Below, one piece after another: positions 1 through 7,745 of a DNA stretch of 35,252 nt. Within the stretch, counting starts at the first letter, position 1; each line of letters opens with the position of its first letter. A program made the position numbers and the translations under genes. The notes under the pieces are model-generated. The model searched no databases. It was not told the DNA's origin and saw only the letters and a list, made by a program, of their open reading frames with translations. The stretch lies in NCBI GenBank assembly GCA_023268615.1, contig JALQUC010000008.1, positions 1-35,252 on the forward strand. The letters are read 5' to 3'. The stretch is from Candidatus Altimarinota bacterium. Lineage in GTDB: Bacteria; Patescibacteriota; Gracilibacteria; BD1-5; JAGOOR01.

Positions 1-1
1 A

Positions 2-289
2 AGTGGTGTGAGCTTTGAGGAAATCTATGAGCTACACAAAGATATACTTGCTCCAGAACTTACCATCGTCCTCATGATATCTGTGGAGACTATGCTCGCC
101 CGACTCTGAAATAGAACTGAGGCACGAGAAATTTACGAGCAAGAAGACTTCCTCAGAAAATGCCATGCAGGCTATCTCAGTGCCATAGAATTCCTGAAAT
201 CTAAAGGCAGAAATATCGTCGTCATCGACGGAGAGGGAAGTGTGGAAGATGTAGCAGAGAGGGTGAAAAATTCTTTTCCGATAAACTAA
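2..289 (+). CDS. tmk: Thymidylate kinase-like protein, C-terminal part
   Basis: Partial gene entering from the left edge; frame begins at base 2 and ends at TAA. The visible 95 residues carry a hydrophobic strand (TIVLMISVETMLARL), an arginine-rich lid region (NRTEAREIYEQEDF), a GYL motif and a final IDGEGSVEDVAERV strand/helix, the order seen at the end of dTMP kinases, which phosphorylate dTMP to dTDP. One in-frame TGA (glycine) lies between MLARL and NRTE; read as a stop it would cut the lid. The P-loop is outside the window, so another P-loop nucleotide kinase is possible. The stop codon overlaps that of the convergent Nudix gene. Confidence 0.65.
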
Positions 290-909
290 ATCTGTCTCAT
301 CTGTTCTCGCAAAGCAAGAAGTATTCTTTTATACGGTTCGCTAATAAGCTTGCGTAAGTATTTATCATCATCTTTTGATGTGAGGTTGAGAAGTGTCTCA
401 ATGCTGACCTCTTCGAAATCGAGGCCACTTTCACGCTCAGTATTTCTGAGTATATCATCTAGAGCCATGCGTCGATCGAGGACGTAGGCTATGACAGTTC
501 CATTATTCCATGATTTTGATACTGGATGGGGCTCATCATAGAATTCTGATATATTTCATAGAGGTATGATATCGCTTTCGGTGAAGATTGTTCCAGTTTC
601 CTCTCTTCATTCCTTGACTGCAACTCTTGGTGCAAGTTCGACTATGTTTTTTCCTTGTAAATCTGCTAAAGCATCTGGTGCACAATTAATATGCCCTCAT
701 ATAGTCGCATCGCGTCTTCCGTGACTTTTTGTTTTTATTTGTGTGAAAACTGAACCAGGTTTTTTTCCAGGTATCCATACATTCACATGACCATGACAGA
801 GTCATTTTTCATGCGCTACCCTTCGGAGGGCAATATCAACTATAGTACCATTTTTTGGTTCAAATATGGGCAGATGTTCATCTTCCGGATAGTAGGGGGT
901 GGTATTCAT
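286..909 (-). CDS. Nudix hydrolase
   Basis: A 207-residue protein read through four in-frame TGA codons as glycine. It has the IGGHI strand and a Nudix helix ending KEGREETG, in which the TGA supplies the glycine before REETG. Nudix enzymes hydrolyse nucleoside diphosphates linked to another moiety; the substrate here cannot be told. The N-terminal half (HGHVNVWIPG, VFTQIKTKS) resembles Nudix proteins of the IPP-isomerase/MutT-like type. The C-terminal third is charged and helical. The ATG at 909 sits 6 nt after a CAATAT -10 hexamer, suggesting a leaderless mRNA. The ORF track shows only the last 60 codons. It follows the histidine phosphatase on the same strand by 12 bp. Confidence 0.8.
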
Positions 910-915
910 AGATAA

Positions 916-921
916 ATATTG
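916..921 (-). promoter_or_regulatory. -10 element CAATAT, 6 nt before the Nudix start
   Basis: On the minus strand CAATAT is followed by exactly six bases and the ATG at 909. The same hexamer and spacing occur before the gene at 29191. No convincing -35. Confidence 0.4.
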
Positions 922-1938
922 TTATAGAGTATTTGTTCTGATATTGTGACCACTTAGATGCCATTGATTTCAGAGATATGCCAATGCTGTGAGAGAGCAG
1001 TTTTTTGGTGAGACTATATGTTCTAATTGTTCCGCAGCTCTGGCACTATCTTTTCAGTTTTCGCCGAGTACATAACTCACTTGCTGTCTGATAAAATCAC
1101 AGTGATTAAATGCCATTATGTGAGCATGTGGAGATGTAGTGATTGTGTCTAAAAAAGCTGATCATCGAGCTTTTGCTTCACCGAGAGATTCATAGACAAT
1201 ATCCCCTTCAATTCTTTCTAAAATTTCATCCCAGGTCGTACCTTCTGGCGATTCTCAGTTGAGAGATAGTTGTTTTACCCAGGGTATAAACTTGTCTCTC
1301 TCATGGAGAAATATTTCCCGCATTTTTGAGGGCAAGGGTAGTGAGAGATAACCATCTATTTCTGCTGTGTTATTATTCACCTGAATAGTTGTCTCTCATT
1401 CATATCATTTCCAGGGTACAACTAGCTGATCATCCCCACTCATATCGAGTATATCATCCATATTTTCATAGTCGAGCAGTCTTCCTATAGATCTGATGAG
1501 AGTCTGTCTGGTTCTCCTAAATGGAGAGATAATAATTTGAGTCGGCATATTTTGACTATTCTTGTTCCAGGCTGATTCAAAGCTCATTCATAGATTATCG
1601 GCCTGTTCTTCTCATTCTAGATCTATATGTGGGCCATGTTCTCAGGTTTGTTTGTGTATTTCTATTAATCTCACAATGATATCGAGAAGTATTTGGTAAT
1701 CGTCTTTTTCACGAGGATTCTTCGCGAGTTCTCCTCATGCAATCCTGTTGGCTGCATTGGAGAATGTCTTACCATGCCTGATATGAATAAGAGTTTTATC
1801 TCCTAGGAGTCCTTCCTGTTTTTTTCATAGGGCATGAGAGAGCCATCGAGGCATATGTGAAAATTGAGTAGGGTGTAGGGCTCAACCTTTTATCACAGGG
1901 GCGTTTTCTTCAGTTACAAAAGGGGGTGATGAATTCAT
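922..1938 (-). CDS. Histidine phosphatase superfamily protein (phosphoglycerate mutase-like)
   Basis: A 338-residue protein assembled across several TGA (glycine) codons. Near residue 50 it has LIHIRHGKTFSN, the RHG catalytic motif whose histidine is phosphorylated, and around residues 127-135 SPFRRTRQT, the usual second arginine motif. Later MAFNHCDFIR gives the second catalytic histidine. The family includes phosphoglycerate mutases, acid phosphatases and signalling phosphatases; at this length, with inserts between the motifs, a small-molecule or phosphoprotein phosphatase is more likely than glycolytic GpmB, but the substrate is unknown. It probably continues into the downstream Nudix gene, 12 bp away, although that gene has its own -10. 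Confidence 0.75.
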
Positions 1939-1959
1939 AAAATAATTAAGTTAAATTCA

Positions 1960-1980
1960 GAAGGGGTTGCTAGCCCCTTC
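1960..1980. terminator. GAAGGGG/CCCCTTC hairpin
   Basis: A perfect 7-bp stem with a 7-nt loop between the small ORF (ends 1994) and the histidine phosphatase gene. The flanks are T-rich but lack a clean U-tract on either strand, so it is a probable but weak terminator or attenuator. Confidence 0.4.
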
Positions 1981-1993
1981 TTTGAAATATTTT

Positions 1994-2131
1994 TTAGATA
2001 TTCCTGAGTGCTGCTTCTACTTGGTCAGCTATTTGCTGACGGACTATTCTCTCAAGTCCTGTTGATCTTCACTCATCCATGTCGTCTATAGGAGAGTCTG
2101 TACCGCCGAATGATTCTTTTGGAGTTTTCAT
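1994..2131 (-). CDS. Small hypothetical protein, 45 aa
   Basis: Too short for the ORF track and broken there by one TGA. Translation begins MKTPKESFGGTDSPIDDMDE, then glycine (TGA), then an amphipathic helix RSTGLERIVRQQIADQVEAALRNI ending at TAA. A TATCTT hexamer lies 6 nt before the ATG, matching the leaderless pattern seen elsewhere. No family recognised; the C-terminal helix could mediate a protein contact. Support is the coherent reading, the promoter spacing and the hairpin after its end. Confidence 0.5.
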
Positions 2132-2214
2132 AAAAATAAGATAAAGAATAAATATGTCTCTCAATGCAGTAATACTGAGTTTTAGTTAGGGAGGCTCCAG
2201 AGGAAAATAGGGTA

Positions 2215-2239
2215 CAAAAAAGCGCTCAATTGAGCGCTT
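2215..2239 (-). terminator. Rho-independent terminator
   Basis: The palindrome AAGCGCTCAATTGAGCGCTT followed on the minus strand by six T residues. It ends the transcript that starts at the promoter near 2343-2370. Confidence 0.75.
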
Positions 2240-2336
2240 GTATATAGATATGATATGCGTGATAGTCCGCAGTGTTCTTCGCGGTTTTCCCGGTCAGTGT
2301 CATCCAGGTGATCAAAGGAGCTTTTTAATCATCTTG
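2216..2336 (-). ncRNA. Candidate small RNA of about 120 nt
   Basis: A short transcription unit bounded by a good promoter (TTGACA-16-TAATAT) and a strong terminator. An ORF could start at ATG 2332 (MIKKLLGSPGGHGPGKPRR with three TGA as glycine), but it has no stop before the terminator, so a non-coding RNA is the better reading. Possible internal pairings include CCTGG with CCGGG and CCGC with GCGG. I do not recognise it as SRP RNA, 6S, tmRNA or RNase P. Confidence 0.4.
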
Positions 2337-2342
2337 TAAACC

Positions 2343-2370
2343 ATATTAAAATAATTGATTTATTTGTCAA
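2343..2370 (-). promoter_or_regulatory. Promoter TTGACA-16-TAATAT
   Basis: Minus-strand consensus -35 (2365-2370) and near-consensus -10 (2343-2348) with a 16-bp spacer, one of the best promoters in the window. It drives the candidate small RNA. Confidence 0.7.
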
Positions 2371-2387
2371 ATTATTTTCTCAGGAAT

Positions 2388-2410
2388 AAAAAAGCACCCA
2401 TGAGGGTGCT
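2388..2410 (-). terminator. Rho-independent terminator
   Basis: AGCACCC / GGGTGCT stem with a 4-nt loop followed by six T on the minus strand, 20 bp after the stop of the acidic small protein. Confidence 0.8.
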
Positions 2411-2429
2411 CTTTGAAAAGGAGAGAAAA

Positions 2430-2543
2430 TTATTCAGCAGATGCTGGAGTTTCTTCTTCAGCAGGAGTTTCTGTTTCAGGAGTTTCAACAGCAGGTGTTG
2501 TTGTCTCTTCTTCTTCTACTGCTGTAGTTGTATCATCAGACAT
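2430..2543 (-). CDS. Small acidic Thr/Glu/Pro-rich protein, 37 aa
   Basis: Absent from the ORF track because of its length. It reads MSDDTTTAVEEEE and then repeats of the TPxETP/TPAEE type to TAA, with no TGA. Highly acidic and surely disordered. A real gene is suggested by the clean terminator 20 bp downstream and by minus-strand -10 sequences upstream (TATACT at 2573-2578, TATAAT at 2603-2608). Function unknown. The 69-aa plus-strand ORF over the same bases is Phe/Cys-rich nonsense and is its shadow. Confidence 0.55.
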   Translation of the reverse strand: MSDDTTTAVEEEETTTPAVETPETETPAEEETPASAE

Positions 2544-2648
2544 AATAGAATGGCTAGGAAATAAGTAAGGGGAGTATAGTGACTTCTCCAATTATCCTAT
2601 TTATTATACCAGACATCCCTCAGATATGAGCTATCGCCATGTTTTATA

Positions 2649-2954
2649 TTATTTCTTCTTCGGTAATCCCCACTGCCAGCGAGGTTTTTCACCTGTTTTG
2701 TACGCGATGAAAATGAGAAGAAGGGTGAGTATGATGATTGGTCCAGCGAAAGTCAGAAAATTGCTTCCTGAATCGGGATTGCCCGGAATAGGCTCTTCTA
2801 CCATAAATGCGAGACTCAATACGAGTACGATGTAGAGGAGTGTCACGAGCCATCCCTGCCATGTCGCAGGTGTCCATCCCCAGCCGTAGATCTTGTTTTT
2901 GAACCAGAGTTTTTGAGGATTATCGTTGATGTAGTCGCGGTATTTTTGGAGCAT
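2649..2954 (-). CDS. Small membrane protein, 101 aa, two helices
   Basis: I start it at ATG 2954 (MLQKYRDYINDN) rather than at the longer ORF start, because a TATAAT lies 6 nt upstream of this ATG and the longer version would run back through the end of nth. After a basic segment with KLWFKNKIYGWGWTPATWQGW come two membrane helices (WLVTLLYIVLVLSLAFMV and FAGPIIILTLLLIFIAY) and a short basic tail. The tryptophan/glycine-rich WGWTPATWQGW sequence is typical of a widespread uncharacterised small membrane protein family. Function unknown. Confidence 0.7.
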   Translation of the reverse strand: MLQKYRDYINDNPQKLWFKNKIYGWGWTPATWQGWLVTLLYIVLVLSLAFMVEEPIPGNPDSGSNFLTFAGPIIILTLLLIFIAYKTGEKPRWQWGLPKKK

Positions 2955-2960
2955 GTATTT

Positions 2961-2966
2961 ATTATA
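2961..2966 (-). promoter_or_regulatory. -10 element TATAAT, 6 nt before the start at 2954
   Basis: Consensus -10 on the minus strand placed just after the nth stop codon. The 6-nt spacing puts transcription start at or beside the ATG. No clear -35. Confidence 0.6.
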
Positions 2967-2974
2967 TAGAAAAA

Positions 2975-3616
2975 TTACTTTTTGCACTCCCCACACCCAC
3001 ACCACTTCGCAAGAGGAGTCTCTGAACATTTGCATTTTTTCGCTGTGCAGATATATCTGCCGAAGAGTACGATAGCATGATGCATCGTGCGTTTCTGTTC
3101 TTCACTCAGGAGCTTTTCGAGTTTTTTATCTGTCTCTTCTGGCGTGCGAGTTTTCACAATCCCCATACGATTCATCACGCGATGGATATGCGTATCGACC
3201 CCTATAAAGGGCATATCATAGAGATGGGAGAGGACGACTTTTGCCGTCTTCACTCCGACTCCTGGGAGCGTGCGGATGGTTTCGAGGGTGTGTGGGATTT
3301 TCCCATGAAATTCTGAGACGAGTTTCTCTGCTGTCATGAAGAGATGCTTCGTCTTCACGCGATAATAGTTCACGCCTCGGAGCATGATTTCGACTTTCTC
3401 GGGTTCGAGCCTGAGGAGATCGGCAGGAGTTTTCACCAGCTGGAAGAGTCTCTTTGTTGCTTTATTGACGCCTTTGTCTGTCATCTGAGCTGAGAGCATG
3501 ACCGCTGTGAGGAGCTGAAATGGAGTCTCGAAATCCAGCTCAATCGTTTTTGTTGGATAGAGCTTGAAAATTTCAGTGAGTATTTCATCTCGCTCAGATT
3601 TTGTGCGGAGTTTCAT
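2975..3616 (-). CDS. nth: Endonuclease III (DNA glycosylase/AP lyase)
   Basis: A 213-residue enzyme removing oxidised pyrimidines in base excision repair. Start chosen at MKLRTKSERDEIL, 6 nt after TATACT, rather than the upstream MLCLF of the ORF track. It shows LSAQMTDKGVNKAT (substrate pocket), the helix-hairpin-helix LPGVGVKTAKVVLSH with the catalytic lysine region, and VDTHIHRVMNR with the catalytic aspartate. The C-terminal iron-sulfur loop is odd: the family pattern is C-x6-C-x2-C-x5-C, but here it reads C-TAKKCK-C-SETPLAKW-C-GC, so the third cysteine is threonine while extra cysteines lie nearby. No TGA codons are used in this gene. Confidence 0.9.
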   Translation of the reverse strand: MKLRTKSERDEILTEIFKLYPTKTIELDFETPFQLLTAVMLSAQMTDKGVNKATKRLFQLVKTPADLLRLEPEKVEIMLRGVNYYRVKTKHLFMTAEKLVSEFHGKIPHTLETIRTLPGVGVKTAKVVLSHLYDMPFIGVDTHIHRVMNRMGIVKTRTPEETDKKLEKLLSEEQKRTMHHAIVLFGRYICTAKKCKCSETPLAKWCGCGECKK

Positions 3617-3622
3617 AAAAAT

Positions 3623-3628
3623 AGTATA
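3623..3628 (-). promoter_or_regulatory. -10 element TATACT, 6 nt before nth
   Basis: Minus-strand TATACT, then ATTTTT, then ATG. Predicts a leaderless nth transcript. Confidence 0.55.
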
Positions 3629-3656
3629 TTTAAAAACGCAGAAAAGGCACAGCATC

Positions 3657-3812
3657 CTTTTGTACTTTTTATGAAAAAAGTACCAAAATCATTCAGGACA
3701 ACAAAACTCGCTATAAACTGTATTCGTTTTTATTTCTGTATTCATCCCGCTCAAACTGTGCACTTTGCCATTCAAGGCAAATCTCCTGTCCCGAAACCCC
3801 TTTTCTGTTTTT
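3657..3812. repeat. Dispersed intergenic repeat, copy 1 (degenerate)
   Basis: The sequence opens with a palindrome, GTACTTTTT-ATG-AAAAAAGTAC, continues CAAAATCATTCAGGACAACA, and ends TGTCCCGAAACCCC. The same blocks in the same order occur at about 34183-34303 (TACTTTTTGTGCAAAAAGTA, CAAAAGCATTTAGGGGACAA, TGTCCCCTAAAAACCC). It fills most of the 250-bp gap between nth and the L,D-transpeptidase; no gene is visible in it. Confidence 0.6.
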
Positions 3813-3842
3813 CTCCATAAATATCTTTTATTTGTAAAATCA

Positions 3843-3871
3843 TTGCAAAAAATCGTCCTGCCTGCTATAAT
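3843..3871 (+). promoter_or_regulatory. Promoter TTGCAA-17-TATAAT
   Basis: -35 TTGCAA (3843-3848), 17-bp spacer, consensus -10 TATAAT (3866-3871). The -10 ends 7 nt before the ATG at 3879, so the mRNA is predicted to be leaderless. An in-frame ATG at 3870 overlaps the -10 and cannot be in the transcript. Confidence 0.75.
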
Positions 3872-3878
3872 GAAAACA

Positions 3879-5135
3879 ATGAAGAAAAAAATACAGCATC
3901 TTTTCTCTCACGAGAAATGAATCGCGTATACTCTGGTAGGGGTATTTTTTTTATTGCTGTGCCACACTTTACTCTTCTTCGGTCATCAATTTCTCGCATA
4001 CCGCTATGATGTCCTCCATGAAGAAGCGACCAAAGAGGGGACACTTGTGACGATGTCGGCTGATTTTCAGATGATGCAGATGGCTGCGAGCAAGAGGAGT
4101 TTTCTCACGAGACCTGATGTGCTCATCCGTGAAATAGCGACACTGCATAACGGGGTACAGTCTCTGATGGGGCAATATCGTAATGATTTTTATCGTATGC
4201 ACGATGCCATTGCTTCCAATATTCAGTCCCTGCGTACCATTCTCGAACTCGGCGAAGAGATAGTCTTCCCAGAGAGAGAAGAGGTCAGCCGTCGTGCCAA
4301 CTATCTCGAGGGTCGTCTCAATATGAACAAGGATGAACGAGAGGAATCTCTCGAGGATCTCGTGAAGCTCTCGGGTGAGTATGTAGAAAAAGCATCCGAA
4401 GATATCGAACGAGCCAAAAAAATCCTGGTCATGGAGGATATCACATCACTCAAACATGAGATTACTTTTCTCGATTCTATCTATCGTGTGAGTGGTGATA
4501 CCACACTTGTATTTGACGCGAAAACTTTTAACAAGCTCTATCAGGAATCATTTTCCGAGAATAAATTAACACAAAAAGCAGATGAGCTCAGAGCTGCGTG
4601 GACGACTCTCTCAAATCTCCTCGATCCCTATCGCATAGAGTCTCGCGAGATTCGTCGTATTGCACGAGAAAAACGAGCAGATATCGTCGCTGAGGAAGCA
4701 AAAAAATGGATAGATAAGGAGCCACCAGAGCCACCATTTTTTGATATTTATAATCAGATATTTGTCTCACTCAAAGAGCAGATGATGTATGTCTACGAGG
4801 ATGGCGATCTCATCATGTCCACACCGATTACTAGTGGTCGTCAAAATTATGAGACTGTTCGAGGGACATTTAAAATCTATACAAAACAGCGAAACAAACT
4901 CATGAAGTCTCCATTTCCTGATGAGGAGTATGAGCTATGGGTGGATTATTGGATGGGATTCTACGGTGCCTATGGTATCCATGACACCTGTAATTCGCGT
5001 GATTGCTGGAGGACGAAATATGGGTGACCAAGCTATATCTATAATGGTAGTCATGGATGTATCAATACTCCGTACAATGCTGTGAGATTTATCTACAATT
5101 GGGCAAAAATTGGGACAACAGTGCATGTGAAATAA
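3879..5135 (+). CDS. L,D-transpeptidase (YkuD domain), membrane-anchored
   Basis: A 418-residue cell-wall enzyme. A short basic start is followed by one TGA glycine and a membrane helix (about residues 18-35), then a long helical, coiled-coil-like charged region, then the YkuD domain (about 295-418). The catalytic motif SHGCINTP is present near the end; it lies beyond the TGA after TKYG, so the ORF track loses it. YkuD enzymes make 3-3 crosslinks in peptidoglycan or attach proteins to it, using the motif cysteine. The helical stalk presumably spans the periplasm-like space. The gene ends in a hairpin, with an IS element inserted 21 bp beyond its stop. Confidence 0.88.
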
Positions 5136-5150
5136 TGCAAAGCATTATTT
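5130..5150 (+). terminator. AAATAATGC/GCATTATTT hairpin
   Basis: A perfect 9-bp stem with an AAA loop that contains the transpeptidase stop codon and ends in TTT. It is AT-rich, so only a moderately convincing terminator. Confidence 0.45.
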
Positions 5151-5156
5151 AATGAA

Positions 5157-5173
5157 GGCTCTAGACTAGCAAA
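5157..5173 (+). repeat. Left terminal inverted repeat of the IS
   Basis: GGCTCTAGACTAGCAAA, exact reverse complement of 5836-5852. Confidence 0.9.
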
Positions 5174-5191
5174 CATTACTTCATACAATGT

Positions 5192-5848
5192 TTGCATATG
5201 ATTAAATACAGTAAATTGAGTCAATACAAAGTTGAAAGAATTTTTTACAATTTTTTTCATGATTTTACAGCCACTCAAACATCCTTAATTTTGTCTCTGA
5301 ATCGTAATACAATCAATCTGTGGTACAGGAGATTCAGAGAGGCAATTGTTCGTTCGAGTATCCTTGAATCAAAAGAGTATGGAGAGTTTGAAGTTGATGA
5401 GAGTTACTTTGGAGCTAAGAGAGTACGATGAAAGAGAGGAAGATGAGCAGCAGGAAAGACTCCAGTATTCTGATTACTGAAGAGAGATGGGAGAGTACAT
5501 GTGAGTATTGTTCCTGATTGTAGTCGTGAATCACTTTTGCCCATCATACAAGGGAAAATACTTGAATGATCCACCATACATTCTGATGGTTGGAGAAGCT
5601 ATGATGGTCTGATTCTGAACGGATATGATCATTACAGAGTATTTCATTCAGAGAATGAATTTGTACGAGGCAAGAGTCATGTGAATTGAATAGAAGCCTT
5701 CTGGAGTTTTGCTAAAAGAAGAATGAATAAATTCAATGGTATTTCACAAGAGACATTTCACCTCCACTTGAAAGAATGTGAATTTCGGTATAATTACAAA
5801 AATTATCGTGATGCTAAAGTGATAGTTTTTAAGAATTTGCTAGTCTAG
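5192..5848 (+). CDS. IS1595-family transposase (ISXO2-like DDE)
   Basis: 218 residues read through five TGA codons as glycine. The catalytic core starts at VDESYFGAKRVR, followed by GKRGRGAAGKTPVFGLL where three of the glycines are TGA, then HSDGWRSYDG (second acid) and HVNGIEAFWSFAKRR, with TGA as the glycine of NGIE. These are the signature blocks of ISXO2-like transposases, and the glycines are conserved in the family. The N-terminus has a short helix-turn-helix-like part; the zinc ribbon common in larger members is missing. The TAG stop lies inside the right inverted repeat. Usage of UGA as glycine shows the element is adapted to recoded hosts. Confidence 0.92.
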
Positions 5849-5852
5849 AGCC
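5836..5852 (-). repeat. Right terminal inverted repeat of the IS
   Basis: TTTGCTAGTCTAGAGCC, exact reverse complement of the left end; it contains the transposase TAG. Confidence 0.9.
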
Positions 5853-5929
5853 TAATGAAAAATTAATAATGAATAATGAAAAATGATGGACTCATGTAAA
5901 GTAAATTCCATCTAATTTTTGTATTGTAT

Positions 5930-6304
5930 TTAGAGTCCGGCAATCAGGAGCTCCTGTTCTATAACTCGTGCTAGATCAATAGTGGCATCGTGCGAATTGA
6001 TGTATTCTATATCGTCTGTGTCTTTTTCACTTTTCTTGAGATGAAATTCACGAGAGATATTATCGAGATTAATTATTTTATCCTCTATTCCTTCACTTGG
6101 TATAGTGATAGTAGTTGTGATTTTCTGGAGTAGGCAATTAATCCCATAGTCCTCGCGTATCAGCTTCACTGACATGATGAGACTCTCCGTGCAGACGAGG
6201 TCTTCCCAGATATCCTCGGGGATATCCTGCTCAAATTCAAATTCGAGCATACTTCACACTGGCTGAGGGAGGAGAGAGGAGATGTCTATCGTGAAGAGTG
6301 ACAT
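5930..6304 (-). CDS. YceD/DUF177-like protein
   Basis: 124 residues starting MSLFTIDISSLLPQ; one TGA glycine (PVGSMLEF) separates the start from the ORF-track piece. The C-terminal half, DDIEYINSHDATIDLARVIEQELLIAGL, has the acidic strand, IDL and terminal helix layout of YceD/DUF177 proteins, which are linked to large-subunit rRNA accumulation; the first half does not show the usual cysteines. The gene begins 2 bp after the rpoD stop, so it is the last gene of that run. I rate the family assignment as tentative. Confidence 0.5.
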
Positions 6305-6306
6305 GC

Positions 6307-7740
6307 CTAAAAGAAATACTTAATCTTATCACTCGCAGGGTGGTTTCGGAGTTTTTGCAGTGTCTTTGCTTCAATCTGTCGAACACGCTCACGGGTGACA
6401 CCGAATTCTTTTCCGACTTCTTCGAGAGTGTGGACTTCACCACCATCGAGACCGAAACGCATGATAACAATTTTTCTCTCACGAGGCGTGAGGAAATCGA
6501 GCATGTCATAGAGGTTGCTTTTGACCATGTGCATATTCGCCGCATCATCCGGTTTTTCATATTTATCATCCTGGATGAAGTCGCCGAGCGTTGTATCTTC
6601 TTCTTTTCCAACGGGTGTATCAATAGAGAGGATATCTTGGCTAATACGCATAATCTGTCTCACCTTCCTGACATCCATCTCGAGTTCAGTTGCGAGCTCT
6701 TCGATGAGGGGCTCACGATTGAGCTCCTGCGTCATCATACGATAGGTGTAGTTGAATCGGTTGATTGTCTCGGTCATGTGGACAGGGACACGAATAGTCC
6801 TCGATTGGTCAGCGATAGCTCGTGTGACACCTTGTCGAATCCACCAGGTTGCATAAGTCGAGAATTTGAATCCTTTTTCTGGATCAAATTTATCAACTGC
6901 ACGGAAGAGACCAACATTTCATTCCTGAATCAAGTCGAGGAGACCGAGACCGCGACCCATATATTTCTTTGCAATAGAGACAACGAGACGGAGATTTGAT
7001 TCTGCGAGTTTTTTTCGAGAAGCTTGGTCACCCTTTTTGATGAGACGACCGAGTCGGACTTCTTCATCACCATCGATGAGAGGGTATCGACCAATTTCAT
7101 TGAGATACATGCGGATAGAGTCATCAGAAATCTCAGAGAGATCGATGAGTTCTTGTTTGTCTTCTTTGGTTGTTTCAAACAGATTTTCACGATCGAGATT
7201 ATCCACGAGCTCTATCTCCATCTGCATCAGGACATTATATATCCTATCGAGGAGCTCGATATCTTCTTCTGCTTTTGGGAGGACGCCCATGAGTTCATCC
7301 TGACTGATTTTTCCTTCGACTTTTCCTTTTTTGAGGAGGTCTTTGACCAGTTCTGGGAGATCCTTCACGAGCTCTTCGGGGAGACTCGTATCGATAAAGG
7401 TATTAAATCATTTTCCTACACGACGGCCGTCTTTTTCTCGGTCGACATTGAGTCGAGAACCCTGAGATTTTGGTCCCTTCTCACGGAAAAATGGCTCACC
7501 ATCTTCTATTTCTTCTTCCTCTTCTTCCTCTGCTTCTTTTATATCCCCATCAAAATCATCATCGTCATACGAATTCTTATTTTTCTTTGGACTCTCATCC
7601 CAACCCATATCATCTTCATCGTGAAATGTTGGTGTTCTGGGGATGACTTTTTTGGGCTCATCGACAATGAGATTATCGAGCTGCACCTCCTCGACTATAT
7701 TTTTTTTGTCGGATTGTTTTGTTTTTTTTGGTGAAGGCAT
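6307..7740 (-). CDS. rpoD: Primary RNA polymerase sigma factor (sigma-70)
   Basis: 477 residues built from three ORF-track pieces joined by two TGA glycines. The N-terminus is a disordered, very acidic stretch (residues about 65-80) in place of a typical region 1.1. Region 1.2 ([15 protein letters not shown]), region 2 ([29 protein letters not shown], then [11 protein letters not shown] for -10 recognition), region 3, and region 4 ([15 protein letters not shown], then a helix-turn-helix [24 protein letters not shown] for the -35) are all present. The TGA at 6919-6921 encodes the invariant glycine of LIQEGN, among the best proofs of the code. It lies 5 bp after dnaG, the classical macromolecular-synthesis pairing. 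Confidence 0.97.
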
Positions 7741-7745
7741 AGGAC

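Larger units (their letters stand above)
5157..5852 (+). mobile_element. IS1595-family (ISXO2-like) insertion sequence, complete
   Basis: A 696-bp element with perfect 17-bp terminal inverted repeats (GGCTCTAGACTAGCAAA), one DDE transposase gene filling the interior, and a direct repeat TAATGAA immediately outside each end (5150-5156 and 5853-5859). IS1595 members normally give 8-bp duplications; 7 identical bases are seen. Intact ends, an uninterrupted table-25 ORF and an intact target duplication point to a recent insertion. It lies in the convergent space between the transpeptidase and the yceD-like gene and disrupts no CDS. Confidence 0.9.

Noticed and set aside
2355-2564. Plus-strand 69-aa ORF rich in Phe, Cys and Ser
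   Set aside because: Complement of the acidic small protein and its terminator; the minus strand has the terminator and promoter signals.
3870-3872. ATG at 3870 as start of the L,D-transpeptidase
   Set aside because: It overlaps the TATAAT -10 box and would not be transcribed; ATG 3879 is used.
6298-7734. Plus-strand ORFs of 233 and 236 aa
   Set aside because: Antisense shadows of rpoD.
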